Assembly (NCBI GenBank): GCA_963763305.1
Contig: CAVXNP010000001.1
Coordinates: forward strand, 1,984,001 to 2,048,000
Direction: 5' to 3'
Origin: CAVXNP01 sp963763305
GTDB taxonomy: Bacteria; Pseudomonadota; Gammaproteobacteria; Xanthomonadales; Rhodanobacteraceae
DNA: 64,000 nt
A model generated the notes under the pieces. The model was not told the DNA's origin. It saw nothing but the letters and a program-made list of their open reading frames with translations, and searched no databases. The position numbers and the translations under genes were made by a program. Positions 1 to 8,798 of the stretch are shown here, piece by piece. Position 1 is the stretch's first letter, and every line of letters begins with the position of its first letter.

Positions 1-2
1 CG

Positions 3-965
3 CATGTACCCTGGCTGGCCAACGCCTGCCTGCAGACTCCGGGACTGGCGCGGCTGTTCAAGTGGATCGGCGGCATCGCCAGCCAGCGGCAGATGCCGCG
101 TTTCGCCTCGCCCACCTTCCGCGAGTGGTTCGCCCAGCGCGCGACCGAGGATCCGCGCGCCGGAGGCGGCCCCGAAAGCGCCCAGGAGGTGGTGCTGTGG
201 CCGGATACCTTCAACAACTACCTGCACCCGCAGCCATTGCAGGATGCCGTGGTAGTGCTCGAGGCGGCCGGCTACCGGGTCCACGTGCCGCGCAAGCCGC
301 TGTGCTGCGGCCGACCGCTGTACGCCGAGGGCATGCTCGACCTGGCGCGCCACCAGTTGGCCGACAGCATGGATGCGCTGGCCGACAGCATCGATCGCGG
401 TATCCCGGTGGTCGGGCTGGAGCCTTCCTGCGTGGCCAGTTTCCGCGACGAGCTGCCGTCGCTGTTCCTTGGCGACGAGCGCGCGCACTGGCTGGCGCGC
501 AACACGTTCATGCTGAGCGAGTTCCTCGAACGCGGCGGCTACCAGCCACCGCCACTCAGGCGCAAGGCGCTGGTGCACGCGCACTGCCATCACCATTCAG
601 TGATCGGCATGCGCGCGGAAAAGCGGCTGCTGGACAAGCTGGGCCTGGACTACACCCTGCTCGACGATGGCTGCTGCGGCATGGCCGGCTCGTTCGGTTT
701 CAGCGCGCGCCATGTAGACGTGTCCAAAAAGATCGCCGAGCACGGCCTGTTGCCGGCGGTGCGCGCCGCGCATCCGGAGACCCTGGTCATCACCAACGGC
801 TTCAGCTGCCGCCAGCAGATCGAGCAAGGTACCGGGCGGCAGACGCTGGACCTGTCGCAGGTGCTGGCGATGGCCCTGCGCGAGAACGGACCGAACCTGG
901 AGCAGGTGGCGCTGGCGCCGCCGGACACCACGCACACGGACGGCACCCGGATGCTTCGCAACTGA
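3..965 (+). CDS. C-terminal part of a FAD/Fe-S (CCG-domain) dehydrogenase, partial at 5' end
   Basis: The frame is open from the window edge, so the N-terminal FAD-binding and ferredoxin domains, if present, lie upstream. What is visible is a pair of cysteine-rich CCG domains: one with CCGRPLYAEG followed by GLEPSCVASFRDE, the second with HCHHHSVIG followed by DDGCCGMAGSFGF. Such tandem CCG domains bind Fe-S clusters in LldE/GlpC-like subunits and in large fused FAD-linked oxidases of the YdiJ type that oxidise 2-hydroxyacids. The visible part is about 320 residues. Substrate cannot be told from this end. The next gene starts 31 bases downstream, so co-transcription is likely. Confidence 0.85.
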   Translation, partial: HVPWLANACLQTPGLARLFKWIGGIASQRQMPRFASPTFREWFAQRATEDPRAGGGPESAQEVVLWPDTFNNYLHPQPLQDAVVVLEAAGYRVHVPRKPLCCGRPLYAEGMLDLARHQLADSMDALADSIDRGIPVVGLEPSCVASFRDELPSLFLGDERAHWLARNTFMLSEFLERGGYQPPPLRRKALVHAHCHHHSVIGMRAEKRLLDKLGLDYTLLDDGCCGMAGSFGFSARHVDVSKKIAEHGLLPAVRAAHPETLVITNGFSCRQQIEQGTGRQTLDLSQVLAMALRENGPNLEQVALAPPDTTHTDGTRMLRN

Positions 966-996
966 CGGGCGCGCGGCATGCGCGCAGGAGGAAAGA

Positions 997-1443
997 GTGG
1001 ATTACCAGCTGTTGGACAATGACGGCAGCCGCACCTGGGCGGTGGTGCTCGACCGCGGCGACGAGGTGAACGCCTGCCTGCTCGCCTTCGCCAGGCAGAT
1101 GCAACTGGATGCGGCCCATTTCACCGCCATCGGCGCGTTCGAGCGGGCCGTGCTCGGCTACTTCCAGTGGGAGCAGAAGAGCTACCGGCACAACCGGGTC
1201 GATGACCAGGTCGAGGTGGTGTCGCTGGTTGGCGACATCGCCCTGAAGGACGACCAGCCCAAGGTGCACATGCACGTGGTGCTGGGCACGGCCGACGGCA
1301 GCGCGCTGGGCGGGCACCTGATGGAGGGGCACGTGCGCCCGACCCTGGAAGTGATGCTCAGCGAAACACCGGCGCACCTGCGGCGCCGACACGATCCGGC
1401 CTCCGGGCTGGCCCTGATTCAACCACGCAAGGAGTTCCCATGA
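997..1443 (+). CDS. PPC-domain (DUF296) putative DNA-binding protein
   Basis: A 148-residue protein that is almost entirely one PPC/DUF296 domain. The signature is the His- and Gly-rich stretch GDIALKDDQPKVHMHVVLG followed by GGHLMEGHV, a metal-binding-like core of trimeric PPC proteins. Bacterial members are single-domain and poorly characterised; plant relatives carry AT-hooks, which are absent here. The start is GTG at 997, chosen because AGGAGG lies just upstream. Its stop overlaps the start of the next gene (ATGA), so the two are probably translated together. A DNA-binding role is family inference only. Confidence 0.8.
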   Translation: MDYQLLDNDGSRTWAVVLDRGDEVNACLLAFARQMQLDAAHFTAIGAFERAVLGYFQWEQKSYRHNRVDDQVEVVSLVGDIALKDDQPKVHMHVVLGTADGSALGGHLMEGHVRPTLEVMLSETPAHLRRRHDPASGLALIQPRKEFP

Positions 1444-1829
1444 GCGCCAACCCGGCACCGATCGGTCAGCGTCGCTGGGCGATCGCCGAAGGCTATATCC
1501 CCTCCGGCGGCACCCACCAGCAGGACCCCCAGTTCACCAGCCACGAAACCGCCTGTCTGCTCAATACCAATGACCGCGATGCACAAGTCAGCTTCATGCT
1601 GTACTTCAAGGACCGCGAGCCGGTCGGGCCTTACCGGGTCACCGTGCCGGCCAGGCGCACCGTGCACCAGCGCTTCAACGATCTGCTCGATCCCGAACCG
1701 GTGCCGCGCGATACGCCGTACGCCAGCGTGATCGAGTCGGACCTGCCGATCGTGGTGCAGCACACCCGGCTGGACTCGCGCCAGGCCGAGCTGGCGTTGC
1801 TGTCCACGGTGGCCTACCCGGGCAGCTGA
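1440..1829 (+). CDS. Sensory rhodopsin transducer (ASRT) family protein
   Basis: A 129-residue protein that matches the Anabaena sensory rhodopsin transducer family over its whole length. Diagnostic segments are RRWAIAEGYIP, TSHETACLLNTND, REPVGPYRVTVPARRT, PRDTPYASVIES and IVVQHTRLDSRQAE. Family members are small soluble beta-rich proteins forming tetramers; the Anabaena protein binds sensory rhodopsin and has been reported to bind DNA. No rhodopsin gene is present in the window, so this copy probably has another partner. It overlaps the PPC-domain gene by four bases, which suggests a joint function. Confidence 0.88.
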   Translation: MSANPAPIGQRRWAIAEGYIPSGGTHQQDPQFTSHETACLLNTNDRDAQVSFMLYFKDREPVGPYRVTVPARRTVHQRFNDLLDPEPVPRDTPYASVIESDLPIVVQHTRLDSRQAELALLSTVAYPGS

Positions 1830-1909
1830 ACGGCCTACGGGCAGTTCACCCTGCCTGGGCGGCCGGTGCGGTATCCCGGTCGTTCCCGCCAGTTCCGCAG
1901 GAGCACATC

Positions 1910-2902
1910 ATGAAGAAACCCGAAGTCGTCGTGATCACCGGTGCCTCCGCCGGTGTGGGCCGCGCCACCGCCCACCGTTTCGCCCGCGATGGCGCGCGCA
2001 TTGCCCTGCTGGCACGCAACAGCGACGGCCTGGACGACGCCGCGGTCGAGGTGCGCGAGCTCGGCGGCGAGGCAATGGTGCTGCCGGTGGACGTGGCCGA
2101 CGCGGCAGCGGTGGAGCAGGCCGCGGAAAAGGTGGAGGAGGAGTTCGGCCCGATCGACATCTGGATCAACGACGCGATGGCGACCATCTTCGCGCCGGTG
2201 CACCAGATCAATCCGACCGAATTCCGGCGCGCCACCGAAGTGACCTACCTGGGCACCGTGCACGGCACCATGGCCGCGCTCAAGCGCATGCGCGCGCGCA
2301 ACCGCGGCACCATCGTGCAGGTCGGCTCGGCGTTGTCGTATCGGGCGATTCCGCTGCAGTCGGCTTATTGCGGGGCCAAGTTCGCCATCCGCGGCTTCAC
2401 CGATTCGCTGCGGGTGGAACTTATGCATGAAAAAAGCCGCATCCACGTCACCATGGTGCAGCTGTCGGCGTTCAACACGCCGCAGTTCCAGTGGGGCCGC
2501 AGCAAGCTGTCGCAACGGCCGCAGCCGGTGCCGCCGATCTTCCAGCCGGAGGTGGCCGCGCGCGGGGTGCACTGGGCCGCGCACCACCGTCGACGCGAAC
2601 TCTACGTGGGTTTCCCTGCGGTCAAGGCGATCATCGGCAACAAGCTGCTGCCCTGGCTGGGCGACCGCAAGCTGGCCAAGATGGGCTACAGCGGCCAGAT
2701 GACCGGCCAGCCGGTGCCGAGCGATCGTCCAGACAACCTGTTCTCGCCGGTCAAGGCCGACTACGGCACGCATGGGCACTTCGACGCCCGGGCCAAGTCG
2801 CATAGCGCGCAGCTGTGGTTCACCACCCACCGTGGCCTGGTCGCCGCCGGTGCGCTGGCCGCCGGCGCCTTGCTGCTGGGACGCCGCAACCACCGCCACT
2901 GA
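1910..2902 (+). CDS. SDR family oxidoreductase with C-terminal membrane segment
   Basis: A 330-residue short-chain dehydrogenase. The N-terminal nucleotide motif is TGASAGVG (residues 9-16) and the active-site motif is YCGAK after a conserved Ser (SALSYRAIPLQSAY). The usual NNAG is replaced by NDAM. About 80 residues beyond the normal SDR core end in a hydrophobic stretch (GLVAAGALAAGALLLG) and a basic tail RRNHRH, so the protein may sit on the inner membrane. The start is supported by AGGAG upstream of ATG 1910. Substrate is unknown. It follows the ASRT gene by 80 bases on the same strand. Confidence 0.85.
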   Translation: MKKPEVVVITGASAGVGRATAHRFARDGARIALLARNSDGLDDAAVEVRELGGEAMVLPVDVADAAAVEQAAEKVEEEFGPIDIWINDAMATIFAPVHQINPTEFRRATEVTYLGTVHGTMAALKRMRARNRGTIVQVGSALSYRAIPLQSAYCGAKFAIRGFTDSLRVELMHEKSRIHVTMVQLSAFNTPQFQWGRSKLSQRPQPVPPIFQPEVAARGVHWAAHHRRRELYVGFPAVKAIIGNKLLPWLGDRKLAKMGYSGQMTGQPVPSDRPDNLFSPVKADYGTHGHFDARAKSHSAQLWFTTHRGLVAAGALAAGALLLGRRNHRH

Positions 2903-3008
2903 GGGGCTGCCGCGGGGCGTCAGCTGCGCTGCGCAGGGTTACGGGTCAGTGCGGTGGAGGTCCGGCTGGCGCGGACCGGCCGCGACAGCCGGGCCCGCGG
3001 GCAGAGGC

Positions 3009-3932
3009 TCAGTAGCGCGGAACGCCGGGATCGATCTCGCGCGCCCAGGCGTCCATGCCGCCTTCGACGTTGTGCACGTTGCTGAAGCCGTGCGCGGCAA
3101 AGCGCTCGGCCATCGCGCGGCTGGACACGCCGTGGTGGCAGATGAACGCCAGCGCGGTGTCCTTGGGCAGCGTGGCCAGCTGCTCGAAGCCTTCCTCTTC
3201 CAGCACCCGGGCCTGCGTCAGCGGCGCGGCTTCGGCGCGGCCGGCGGCCGGCCGCACGTCGATCAGGGTGATGTCAGCGGCGGCCAGGCGCGCGCGCAGC
3301 TCCTGCACGCTGAGCGACTTGATCTCCTGCGCGCCGGGGAATTTCAGGCTCAGGCCCTCGCCCTGCACGGTGGAGACCCAGTCGATCACGATGCCCTTGG
3401 CGCGCTGCGCACTGGCCGGATCGAAGTGGATCGCCAGCCCGTTGGCCTCGGCCACGATGTCGTGCTCGCCGGCGGGCGCCAGCTGGAAGCCGGCGCTGTG
3501 GTCCGGGCCGATCTCCAGGTGCAGCGCCAGGTCCTGCGCGTTGGCGGTGCCCTGGCGGATCGCCTCGGCGGCCTTGTCGGTGATGGTGATCTGCGGCGGG
3601 GTGCGATCCGGCGGCGAGGCGCCGAACAACGCGTGCAGCTCGCCGCTGGTGTACATCTGCCGAATGATGTCCGAGCCACCGACCAGCTCGCCCTCGACGT
3701 ACAACTGCGGAATGGTCGGCCACTCGCCGTAGAGCTTGATGCCCTCGCGGATCTCCGGGTCCTCCAGCACGTTGACGGTGTGGTAGTCCGGCAGCAGCTC
3801 GTTGAGCGTGTTGGTGGCTGCGGCGGAGAAGCCGCACATCGGCTGGCGACGATCACCCTTCATGAACAGCACCACGCGGTGGGCGTTGAGCAGGGATTCG
3901 ATGCGTTCGCGGGTTGCGGCTTCGAGGGACAT
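3009..3932 (-). CDS. grxD: Grx4-type monothiol glutaredoxin fused to HesB-like and rhodanese domains
   Basis: A 307-residue three-domain protein. Residues 1-105 are a monothiol glutaredoxin with the CGFS active site (Cys33) that can carry a [2Fe-2S] cluster. Residues about 112-195 resemble an IscA/HesB fold but lack its cluster-binding cysteines. Residues about 205-305 are a rhodanese domain with the catalytic loop CHHGVSS (Cys265). This architecture is known from Xanthomonadales and suggests Fe-S or sulfur trafficking in the cytoplasm. The start is the ATG at 3932, which gives MSLEAATRERIESLL; an upstream in-frame extension has no family similarity. Confidence 0.88.
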   Translation of the reverse strand: MSLEAATRERIESLLNAHRVVLFMKGDRRQPMCGFSAAATNTLNELLPDYHTVNVLEDPEIREGIKLYGEWPTIPQLYVEGELVGGSDIIRQMYTSGELHALFGASPPDRTPPQITITDKAAEAIRQGTANAQDLALHLEIGPDHSAGFQLAPAGEHDIVAEANGLAIHFDPASAQRAKGIVIDWVSTVQGEGLSLKFPGAQEIKSLSVQELRARLAAADITLIDVRPAAGRAEAAPLTQARVLEEEGFEQLATLPKDTALAFICHHGVSSRAMAERFAAHGFSNVHNVEGGMDAWAREIDPGVPRY

Positions 3933-4179
3933 GGGCGATTCCGTACGGCTGGGGTAGACCGCCAATGATACCGCGACCGTATGACCGGGCCGCTGAATAG
4001 CGGGATCGGCCCCGGTCGATGCGTCAGCGCCACGCCCCGCATGCGCGCTCCTGGACAACGCGCCGGGGCAACCGGACACGTGCGCCGATGTTCCCCGTGC
4101 GATCAGGACAGCGCTTCAGTCATCCGACGCCTTGGATGGACTGCCGTGCATTCCCGGTGCGTCTTGCGAACTGACCCGT

Positions 4180-4197
4180 GGTCATTTATAAATGACC
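4180..4197. promoter_or_regulatory. Palindromic operator for the adjacent TetR regulator
   Basis: GGTCATTTATAAATGACC is a perfect 18-base palindrome ending two bases before the TetR start codon. A further GGTCATT half-site lies at 4201-4207 within the first codons. TetR proteins normally repress themselves and their neighbours through such palindromes, so this is the likely autoregulatory operator for the tetR-SDR pair. Confidence 0.65.
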
Positions 4198-4198
4198 C

Positions 4199-4880
4199 AT
4201 GGTCATTCCTGCAGCCACATTGCCCCCGGGCCGCCGCGCCACCGATGCGCAGCTCAAGCAACACCGCCGTGCCAGCCTGCTGACGGCGGCGCTCGAGCTG
4301 CTGCAAAGCCGCCCCTACGCCGCCATCACCATGGGCGACATCGCCCGCGAAGCGGGTGTGGCCAAGGGCACCACCTATCTGTACTTCCCCACCCGCGAGG
4401 CCTTGTTCCTGACCCTGCTGGCGGAGCACTACGCGGCCTGGTTCGAGTCGCTGGACGCCTGGCTGCAGGGCCCGGAACCACGTGCCCGGGAGTGGCCGGC
4501 GTGGGTGGCCGGCGACCTGGCCGGGCGGCCGATGCTGCTGCGCCTGGCGGCGATCCTGCACAGCGTGCTGGAGGACAACGTACCGCTGGCAGCAGATCAT
4601 CGCCTTCAAGCGCGACCTGGCCGGTCGGGTAGCGCGAAGCGGCGCGGCAATGGAGCAGGTCCTGGCGCTGCCGGCCGGCTGCGGCCGCCGCTTGCTGCTT
4701 TGGCTGCAGGCGGTAGCGCCGGCGCTGGCGCAGATGGGCGCACCGGCCCCGGCACTGTGCGAGGCGCTCGCTGCCGACGCCAGCCTCGCCAGCTTCACCA
4801 TCGATTTCCGCACCGAGCTGCAGGCCATGCTGGCCGCGCTGGTGCATGGCCTGCCTTCCCCTCCGGAGCACACCGCATGA
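4199..4880 (+). pseudogene. TetR family transcriptional regulator, frameshifted in this sequence
   Basis: The N-terminal helix-turn-helix is typical: ALELLQSRPYAAITMGDIAREAGVAKGTTYLYFPTREALF in two pieces. The frame runs from ATG 4199 to about LHSVLEDNVPL. The rest (QQIIAFKRDLAGR to SPPEHTA) continues one base to the right from about 4588 and stops at 4880, where ATGA couples it to the following SDR gene. Removing one base gives 226 residues, normal for the family. Without this correction the frame runs falsely into the SDR gene. It likely controls the SDR and itself through the palindrome at its start. The single extra base resembles the other insertions in the window. Confidence 0.8.
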
Positions 4881-5662
4881 AACCCTCCCTGTCGGGCCGT
4901 ACGGCCCTGGTCACCGGCGCCTCCAGCGGCCTGGGCGTGGACTTTGCCCGCCAGCTGGCCAGCCTGGGCTGCCGGCTGGTGCTGGTCGCCCGCAGCGAAG
5001 CGCCGATGCAGCAGCTGGCCGACGCATTGCGCCAAGCGGGTGCGACCGTGCTGGTGCGGCCCTGCGACCTGGCAGACAGCGGTGCGCGCCAGGCACTGGC
5101 CACGCAGCTGGCTGCCGAGGGCGTGGACATCGACGTGCTGGTCAACAATGCCGGGTTCGGTGTGTTCGGCGATTTCCTGGACAGCCCCTGGTCTCGCCTG
5201 GACGCCATGCTGGCGGTGGACGTGGTCGCGCTGACCCATCTCACGCGATTGTTCGTGCCGGGCATGCGCCAGCGCGGTTTCGGACGGGTCTTGCAGGTGG
5301 CCTCCACCGGCGCGTTCCAGCCCACCCCCACGTATGCGGCCTACGCGGCGGCCAAGAGCTACGTGCTGGCGTTCTCCCATGCCCTGCACGAGGAGCTTCG
5401 CGGCAGCGGGGTGAGCTGCACCGTGGTGTCTCCCGGGGTCACCGCGACCGCCTTCCTGGAGGTATCGGGCCAACGCGCCACCGCCTACCAGCGGCTGACC
5501 CGGATGCAGTCGCCGGCGGTGGCGCGACGCGCCATCGCCGCCATGCAGGCGGGCCGCGGCGGGGCGATCCCGGGCTGGTTCAACGCGATAATGGCGCATG
5601 CCACCCGGCTGATGCCGCGGGCGTTGTCCGCGCGCGTGGCGGGCCACTTGATGCGCAATTGA
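4877..5662 (+). CDS. SDR family NAD(P)-dependent oxidoreductase
   Basis: A 261-residue short-chain dehydrogenase with TGASSGLG near the N-terminus, the structural motif NNAGFG, the catalytic YAAAK and a preceding Ser in STGAFQPTP. The start is ATG 4877, coupled to the upstream tetR stop by an ATGA overlap. The family acts on diverse alcohols, ketones and acyl derivatives; the substrate cannot be inferred. The pairing with a dedicated TetR regulator suggests induction by a small lipophilic compound, which is inference. Confidence 0.87.
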   Translation: MKPSLSGRTALVTGASSGLGVDFARQLASLGCRLVLVARSEAPMQQLADALRQAGATVLVRPCDLADSGARQALATQLAAEGVDIDVLVNNAGFGVFGDFLDSPWSRLDAMLAVDVVALTHLTRLFVPGMRQRGFGRVLQVASTGAFQPTPTYAAYAAAKSYVLAFSHALHEELRGSGVSCTVVSPGVTATAFLEVSGQRATAYQRLTRMQSPAVARRAIAAMQAGRGGAIPGWFNAIMAHATRLMPRALSARVAGHLMRN

Positions 5663-5698
5663 AGAGCCCGCGAGCAGCCGCCTTTGAGGCGTCACGAG

Positions 5699-6316
5699 TC
5701 AGCGATGCAACCCCGCGCGCGCGACCGGTTCGATCGCCTGGGTCCACAGTGCGTACTGGCGGCCATCCGGGTGCAGCCCATCCTCGACGGTGAGCCGGCC
5801 ATGCCGGCGCGAGATCGTCGTGATGTCGACGAACCGCGCACCGACCCGCCAGGCCTCGTCACGCGCGATCGCGTTGTAGTCGTCCAGTTCCCGCCCGATG
5901 CGGATCGCATCACGGCCCTGCTCGCGGGCAAAGCGGGTCACCCCCCAGTCCGGAATCGAGACCACCACGACATGGCTGGCCTGGCCGCCGGCCAGCGCCA
6001 CCGCACGGCGCAGCAGGCGGGCGACGCGGGGTCGATAGCTGCCCGCGTGGCGGCCGCGATACTGGTCGTTGACCCCGATCAGCAGCGACACCAGGGCGTA
6101 GTCGCCGCCCAGGTCGGCGCGGTCCATGGCCGCCTCCAGCTCATCGGTGCTCCAGCCGGTGGTGGCAAGGATCCGCGGCGGCGCGATGGCGATGGAGTGT
6201 TGTCGCAGCCGCGCGGCCAGTTGCTCCGGCCAGCGCGCGGCAGGATCGACCCCCTCACCGATGGTGTAGGAGTCACCCAGGGCCAGGTACGACGGTGGCA
6301 CGCCGCGCGCCTGCAT
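5699..6316 (-). CDS. SGNH/GDSL hydrolase family protein
   Basis: A 205-residue SGNH hydrolase. Block I is LALGDSYTIGEG with the nucleophile Ser, block III is GVNDQY, and block V is DGLHPDG with the catalytic Asp-His pair. There is no signal peptide, so a cytoplasmic esterase or lipase-like role is likely. The start ATG at 6316 overlaps the stop of the upstream aminotransferase by one base (TGATG), so translation is coupled. A longer frame through the aminotransferase antisense is not real. Confidence 0.87.
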   Translation of the reverse strand: MQARGVPPSYLALGDSYTIGEGVDPAARWPEQLAARLRQHSIAIAPPRILATTGWSTDELEAAMDRADLGGDYALVSLLIGVNDQYRGRHAGSYRPRVARLLRRAVALAGGQASHVVVVSIPDWGVTRFAREQGRDAIRIGRELDDYNAIARDEAWRVGARFVDITTISRRHGRLTVEDGLHPDGRQYALWTQAIEPVARAGLHR

Positions 6317-7566
6317 CAGGCCACCGCCGTGCGGCGTGCCTTCTGCTCGGCCGCCATCCGCTGCAGCACCCGCTCGATGCGCACGAACACCTCGCGCAGC
6401 TGCGTCGGCTCGGGCAGCAGGGTGATGCGGAAATGGCGGCTGTCGGCGACGTTGAAACTGTTGCCAGGCATCACCAGCACCGACTCCTCTTCGAGCAGGC
6501 GTAGCGCGAATGCCTCGTCGTCGAAGCGCGGCACCTGATCGGCGCTCACGGCGGGGAACGCATACAGCGCCCCGGCCGGGGCCACCAGGGTCAGGTACTC
6601 GCTGGCGGCCACGCCCTCGAGGACTGCCCGGCGCGCTTCGTGCAGCCGGCCGCCGGGCGCGGTCAGCGCGTGGATGGTCGGTGCGCTCTGCAGCGCCGGC
6701 GCCACCGCCCACTGCGCGGTGGCATTGGCGCACAGGCGCAACGCCGCCAGCAGTTGCAACGCGTCGCGGTAGGACGCGGTGGCGGTCGGGGCGCCGGACA
6801 GGCTGGCCCAGCCGATGCGGTAGCCGCAGGCGCGGTGCACCTTGGACAACCCGCCGAAGGTCACGCAGGGCACTTCAGCGGCCACCTCCGCCAGCGGCTG
6901 GAACGGCGTGCCGTCGTACAGGATCTCGTCGTAGATCTCGTCGCTGAGCAGCAGCAGCCGGTGCCGGGCCGCGATCGCCACCAGCTGTTCCAGCAGGTCG
7001 CGAGGGTAGACCGCGCCGGTGGGGTTGTTCGGGTTGATCAGCACCAGCGCGCGGGTGCGCGGCGTGACCAACGATTCCACCTCGGCCGGGTCGGGCAGAT
7101 GGCCTTGCCCGGCCGGGCAACGGTAATAACGGGGCTGGCCGCCATTGAGCAGCGTGGCCGCGCTCCACAGCGGATAGTCGGGGCTGGGCAGCAGCACCTC
7201 GTCGCCGGGCTGCAGCAAGGCGCGCAGGGTGATGTCGATCAGCTCGCTGACGCCGTTGCCGATGAACACCCGCTCGGCATCCACGTGCTGCGCACCACGT
7301 GCCCGCTGCTGCGCGGCGACCGCCTCGCGCGCACCTTCCAGGCCTTGTTCGTGACCGTAGCCCTCGCTGTCGCCCAGGTGCGAGGCGATCGCTTCGCGCA
7401 GATGGCGCGGAGTCTGGAAACCGTAGCGGGCCGGATTGCCGATGTTGAGCTTGATGACATCGGCGCCGGCCGCCTCCATGTCGCGGGCGCGCCGCGTCAA
7501 GGCGCCGCGGATGTCATAACGCACGCCGGCCAGGTGCGCGCTGGGGGTAATCGGGAGCAACGGCAT
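6316..7566 (-). CDS. Pyridoxal phosphate-dependent aminotransferase, AlaA-like
   Basis: A 416-residue class I/II aminotransferase that resembles the AlaA/YfbQ glutamate-pyruvate group. Visible motifs are NIGNPARYGFQTP, the NPNNPTGAVYP loop, SDEIYDEILYDG, the PLP lysine in GGLSKVHRACGYRIGW and the arginine in HFRITLLPEP. The start was set at the ATG giving MPLLPITPSAHLAGVRYDIRG; a 13-residue upstream extension looks unlike the family. It is the first gene of a two-gene unit with the SGNH hydrolase and diverges from rsgA. Confidence 0.85.
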   Translation of the reverse strand: MPLLPITPSAHLAGVRYDIRGALTRRARDMEAAGADVIKLNIGNPARYGFQTPRHLREAIASHLGDSEGYGHEQGLEGAREAVAAQQRARGAQHVDAERVFIGNGVSELIDITLRALLQPGDEVLLPSPDYPLWSAATLLNGGQPRYYRCPAGQGHLPDPAEVESLVTPRTRALVLINPNNPTGAVYPRDLLEQLVAIAARHRLLLLSDEIYDEILYDGTPFQPLAEVAAEVPCVTFGGLSKVHRACGYRIGWASLSGAPTATASYRDALQLLAALRLCANATAQWAVAPALQSAPTIHALTAPGGRLHEARRAVLEGVAASEYLTLVAPAGALYAFPAVSADQVPRFDDEAFALRLLEEESVLVMPGNSFNVADSRHFRITLLPEPTQLREVFVRIERVLQRMAAEQKARRTAVA

Positions 7567-7728
7567 TTCCTCTGCGGGACGCGGACGAGATCGAACCGGC
7601 GCCATCCTAACAGCGAGCAGGTCGGTGCCGCATGGCTGTCAGACGACGATAAACAGGCGTTTCGGTGGGCGTTTCGGGTTATCCGCCAGGCAGGCATAAT
7701 CGGGTAAACCCCGCCACCGAACCCCCGC

Positions 7729-8784
7729 ATGAGCGATCCCGAAACGATCCAACGTCTGCGCCAGATCGGCTGGCGCGGCGATGCCCTGGCCACGGCCGGG
7801 CGCCGGCTGGCCCGGGTGGTGGCGCAGCACCGGGCCGGCTACGAACTGCACGATGGCGAGCAGCTGTTCGGCGCGCAGCCGGACGGGCGCTTCCTCAAGC
7901 GCGGGCTCGACCCGACCGAGCGACCGGCGGTGGGGGACTTCGTCGAAGTGGCTCCCGGCAAGCCGCCGCACATCCTCAGCGTGCTGCCACGCCGCAGCGT
8001 GCTCTCGCGCGCGGCCGCCGGCGAGCGGTACGAGCGGCAGATCATCGCCACCAACATCGACTACGTGCTCGTCCTCACCGGCCTGGATGGCGATTTCAAT
8101 CCGGCCCGCATCGAGCGCTACCTGTCGCTGATCGAGGACTCCGGCGCGCAGCCGGTGGTGCTGCTGAGCAAGCTGGATGTGCGCCAGGACGCGGCCGAGC
8201 TGCAGGCGGCGTTGCGCGAACGGTTACCCGACAGTACCCCGATTCATGCGCTCAACGGCAAGGACCCGGCCAGCGCCGCGTTGCTGGCGCGCTACCTCGG
8301 CCCCGGCGACAGCGCCGTGCTGGTGGGATCCTCCGGCGCGGGCAAGTCGACGCTCACCAACACCCTGCTGGGCACCGACCGCATGGCCACCAATGCGGTG
8401 CGCACCAGCGACAGCCGTGGCCGCCATACCACCACCCATCGCGCACTGCTGCCGCTGCCCAGCGGTGGCTGCCTGATCGACACGCCGGGGATGCGTGAGC
8501 TCAAGCTCACCGGTGAGGAGAACCTGGATCTGTTCGGCGATATCGAGACCCTGGCCGAGCAGTGCCGGTTCGCCGATTGCGGCCATGGCAGCGAGCCTGG
8601 ATGCGCGGTGCAGGTGGCGCTGGATACCGGCGAGCTGACCCCCGAGCGCTGGCGAAATTACCTCAAGCTGCACGACGAGCGCGAGGAACAGGCCGCGACC
8701 CTGGAAGCACGACTGCGGCGCCAGCGCGGGGGACGTCCGATCGAGCGCCCGCATGGCCATCGCGGACAGCGGGAGCGGGACTGA
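7729..8784 (+). CDS. rsgA: Small ribosomal subunit biogenesis GTPase RsgA
   Basis: A 351-residue circularly permuted GTPase. An OB-fold (residues about 40-110) precedes the G domain, whose G4 motif (LLSKLDV) comes before G1 (GSSGAGKST, near residue 200) and G3 (DTPGM, near 251). The C-terminus has the zinc cluster CRFADCGHGSEPGC. RsgA binds the 30S subunit late in maturation and releases upon GTP hydrolysis. It is transcribed away from the aminotransferase. Confidence 0.95.
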   Translation: MSDPETIQRLRQIGWRGDALATAGRRLARVVAQHRAGYELHDGEQLFGAQPDGRFLKRGLDPTERPAVGDFVEVAPGKPPHILSVLPRRSVLSRAAAGERYERQIIATNIDYVLVLTGLDGDFNPARIERYLSLIEDSGAQPVVLLSKLDVRQDAAELQAALRERLPDSTPIHALNGKDPASAALLARYLGPGDSAVLVGSSGAGKSTLTNTLLGTDRMATNAVRTSDSRGRHTTTHRALLPLPSGGCLIDTPGMRELKLTGEENLDLFGDIETLAEQCRFADCGHGSEPGCAVQVALDTGELTPERWRNYLKLHDEREEQAATLEARLRRQRGGRPIERPHGHRGQRERD

Positions 8785-8798
8785 GCCATGCGTGACGC

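Noticed and set aside
1440..1829. Evidence for a light-sensing system
   Set aside because: The ASRT family occurs widely without rhodopsin, and no retinal protein or carotenoid gene is in the window.
4199..5662. A single 487-residue TetR-SDR fusion protein
   Set aside because: The middle (about residues 132-226) has no family similarity and is a shadow frame. The true TetR C-terminus and the coupled SDR start are found in the proper frames after removing one extra base.
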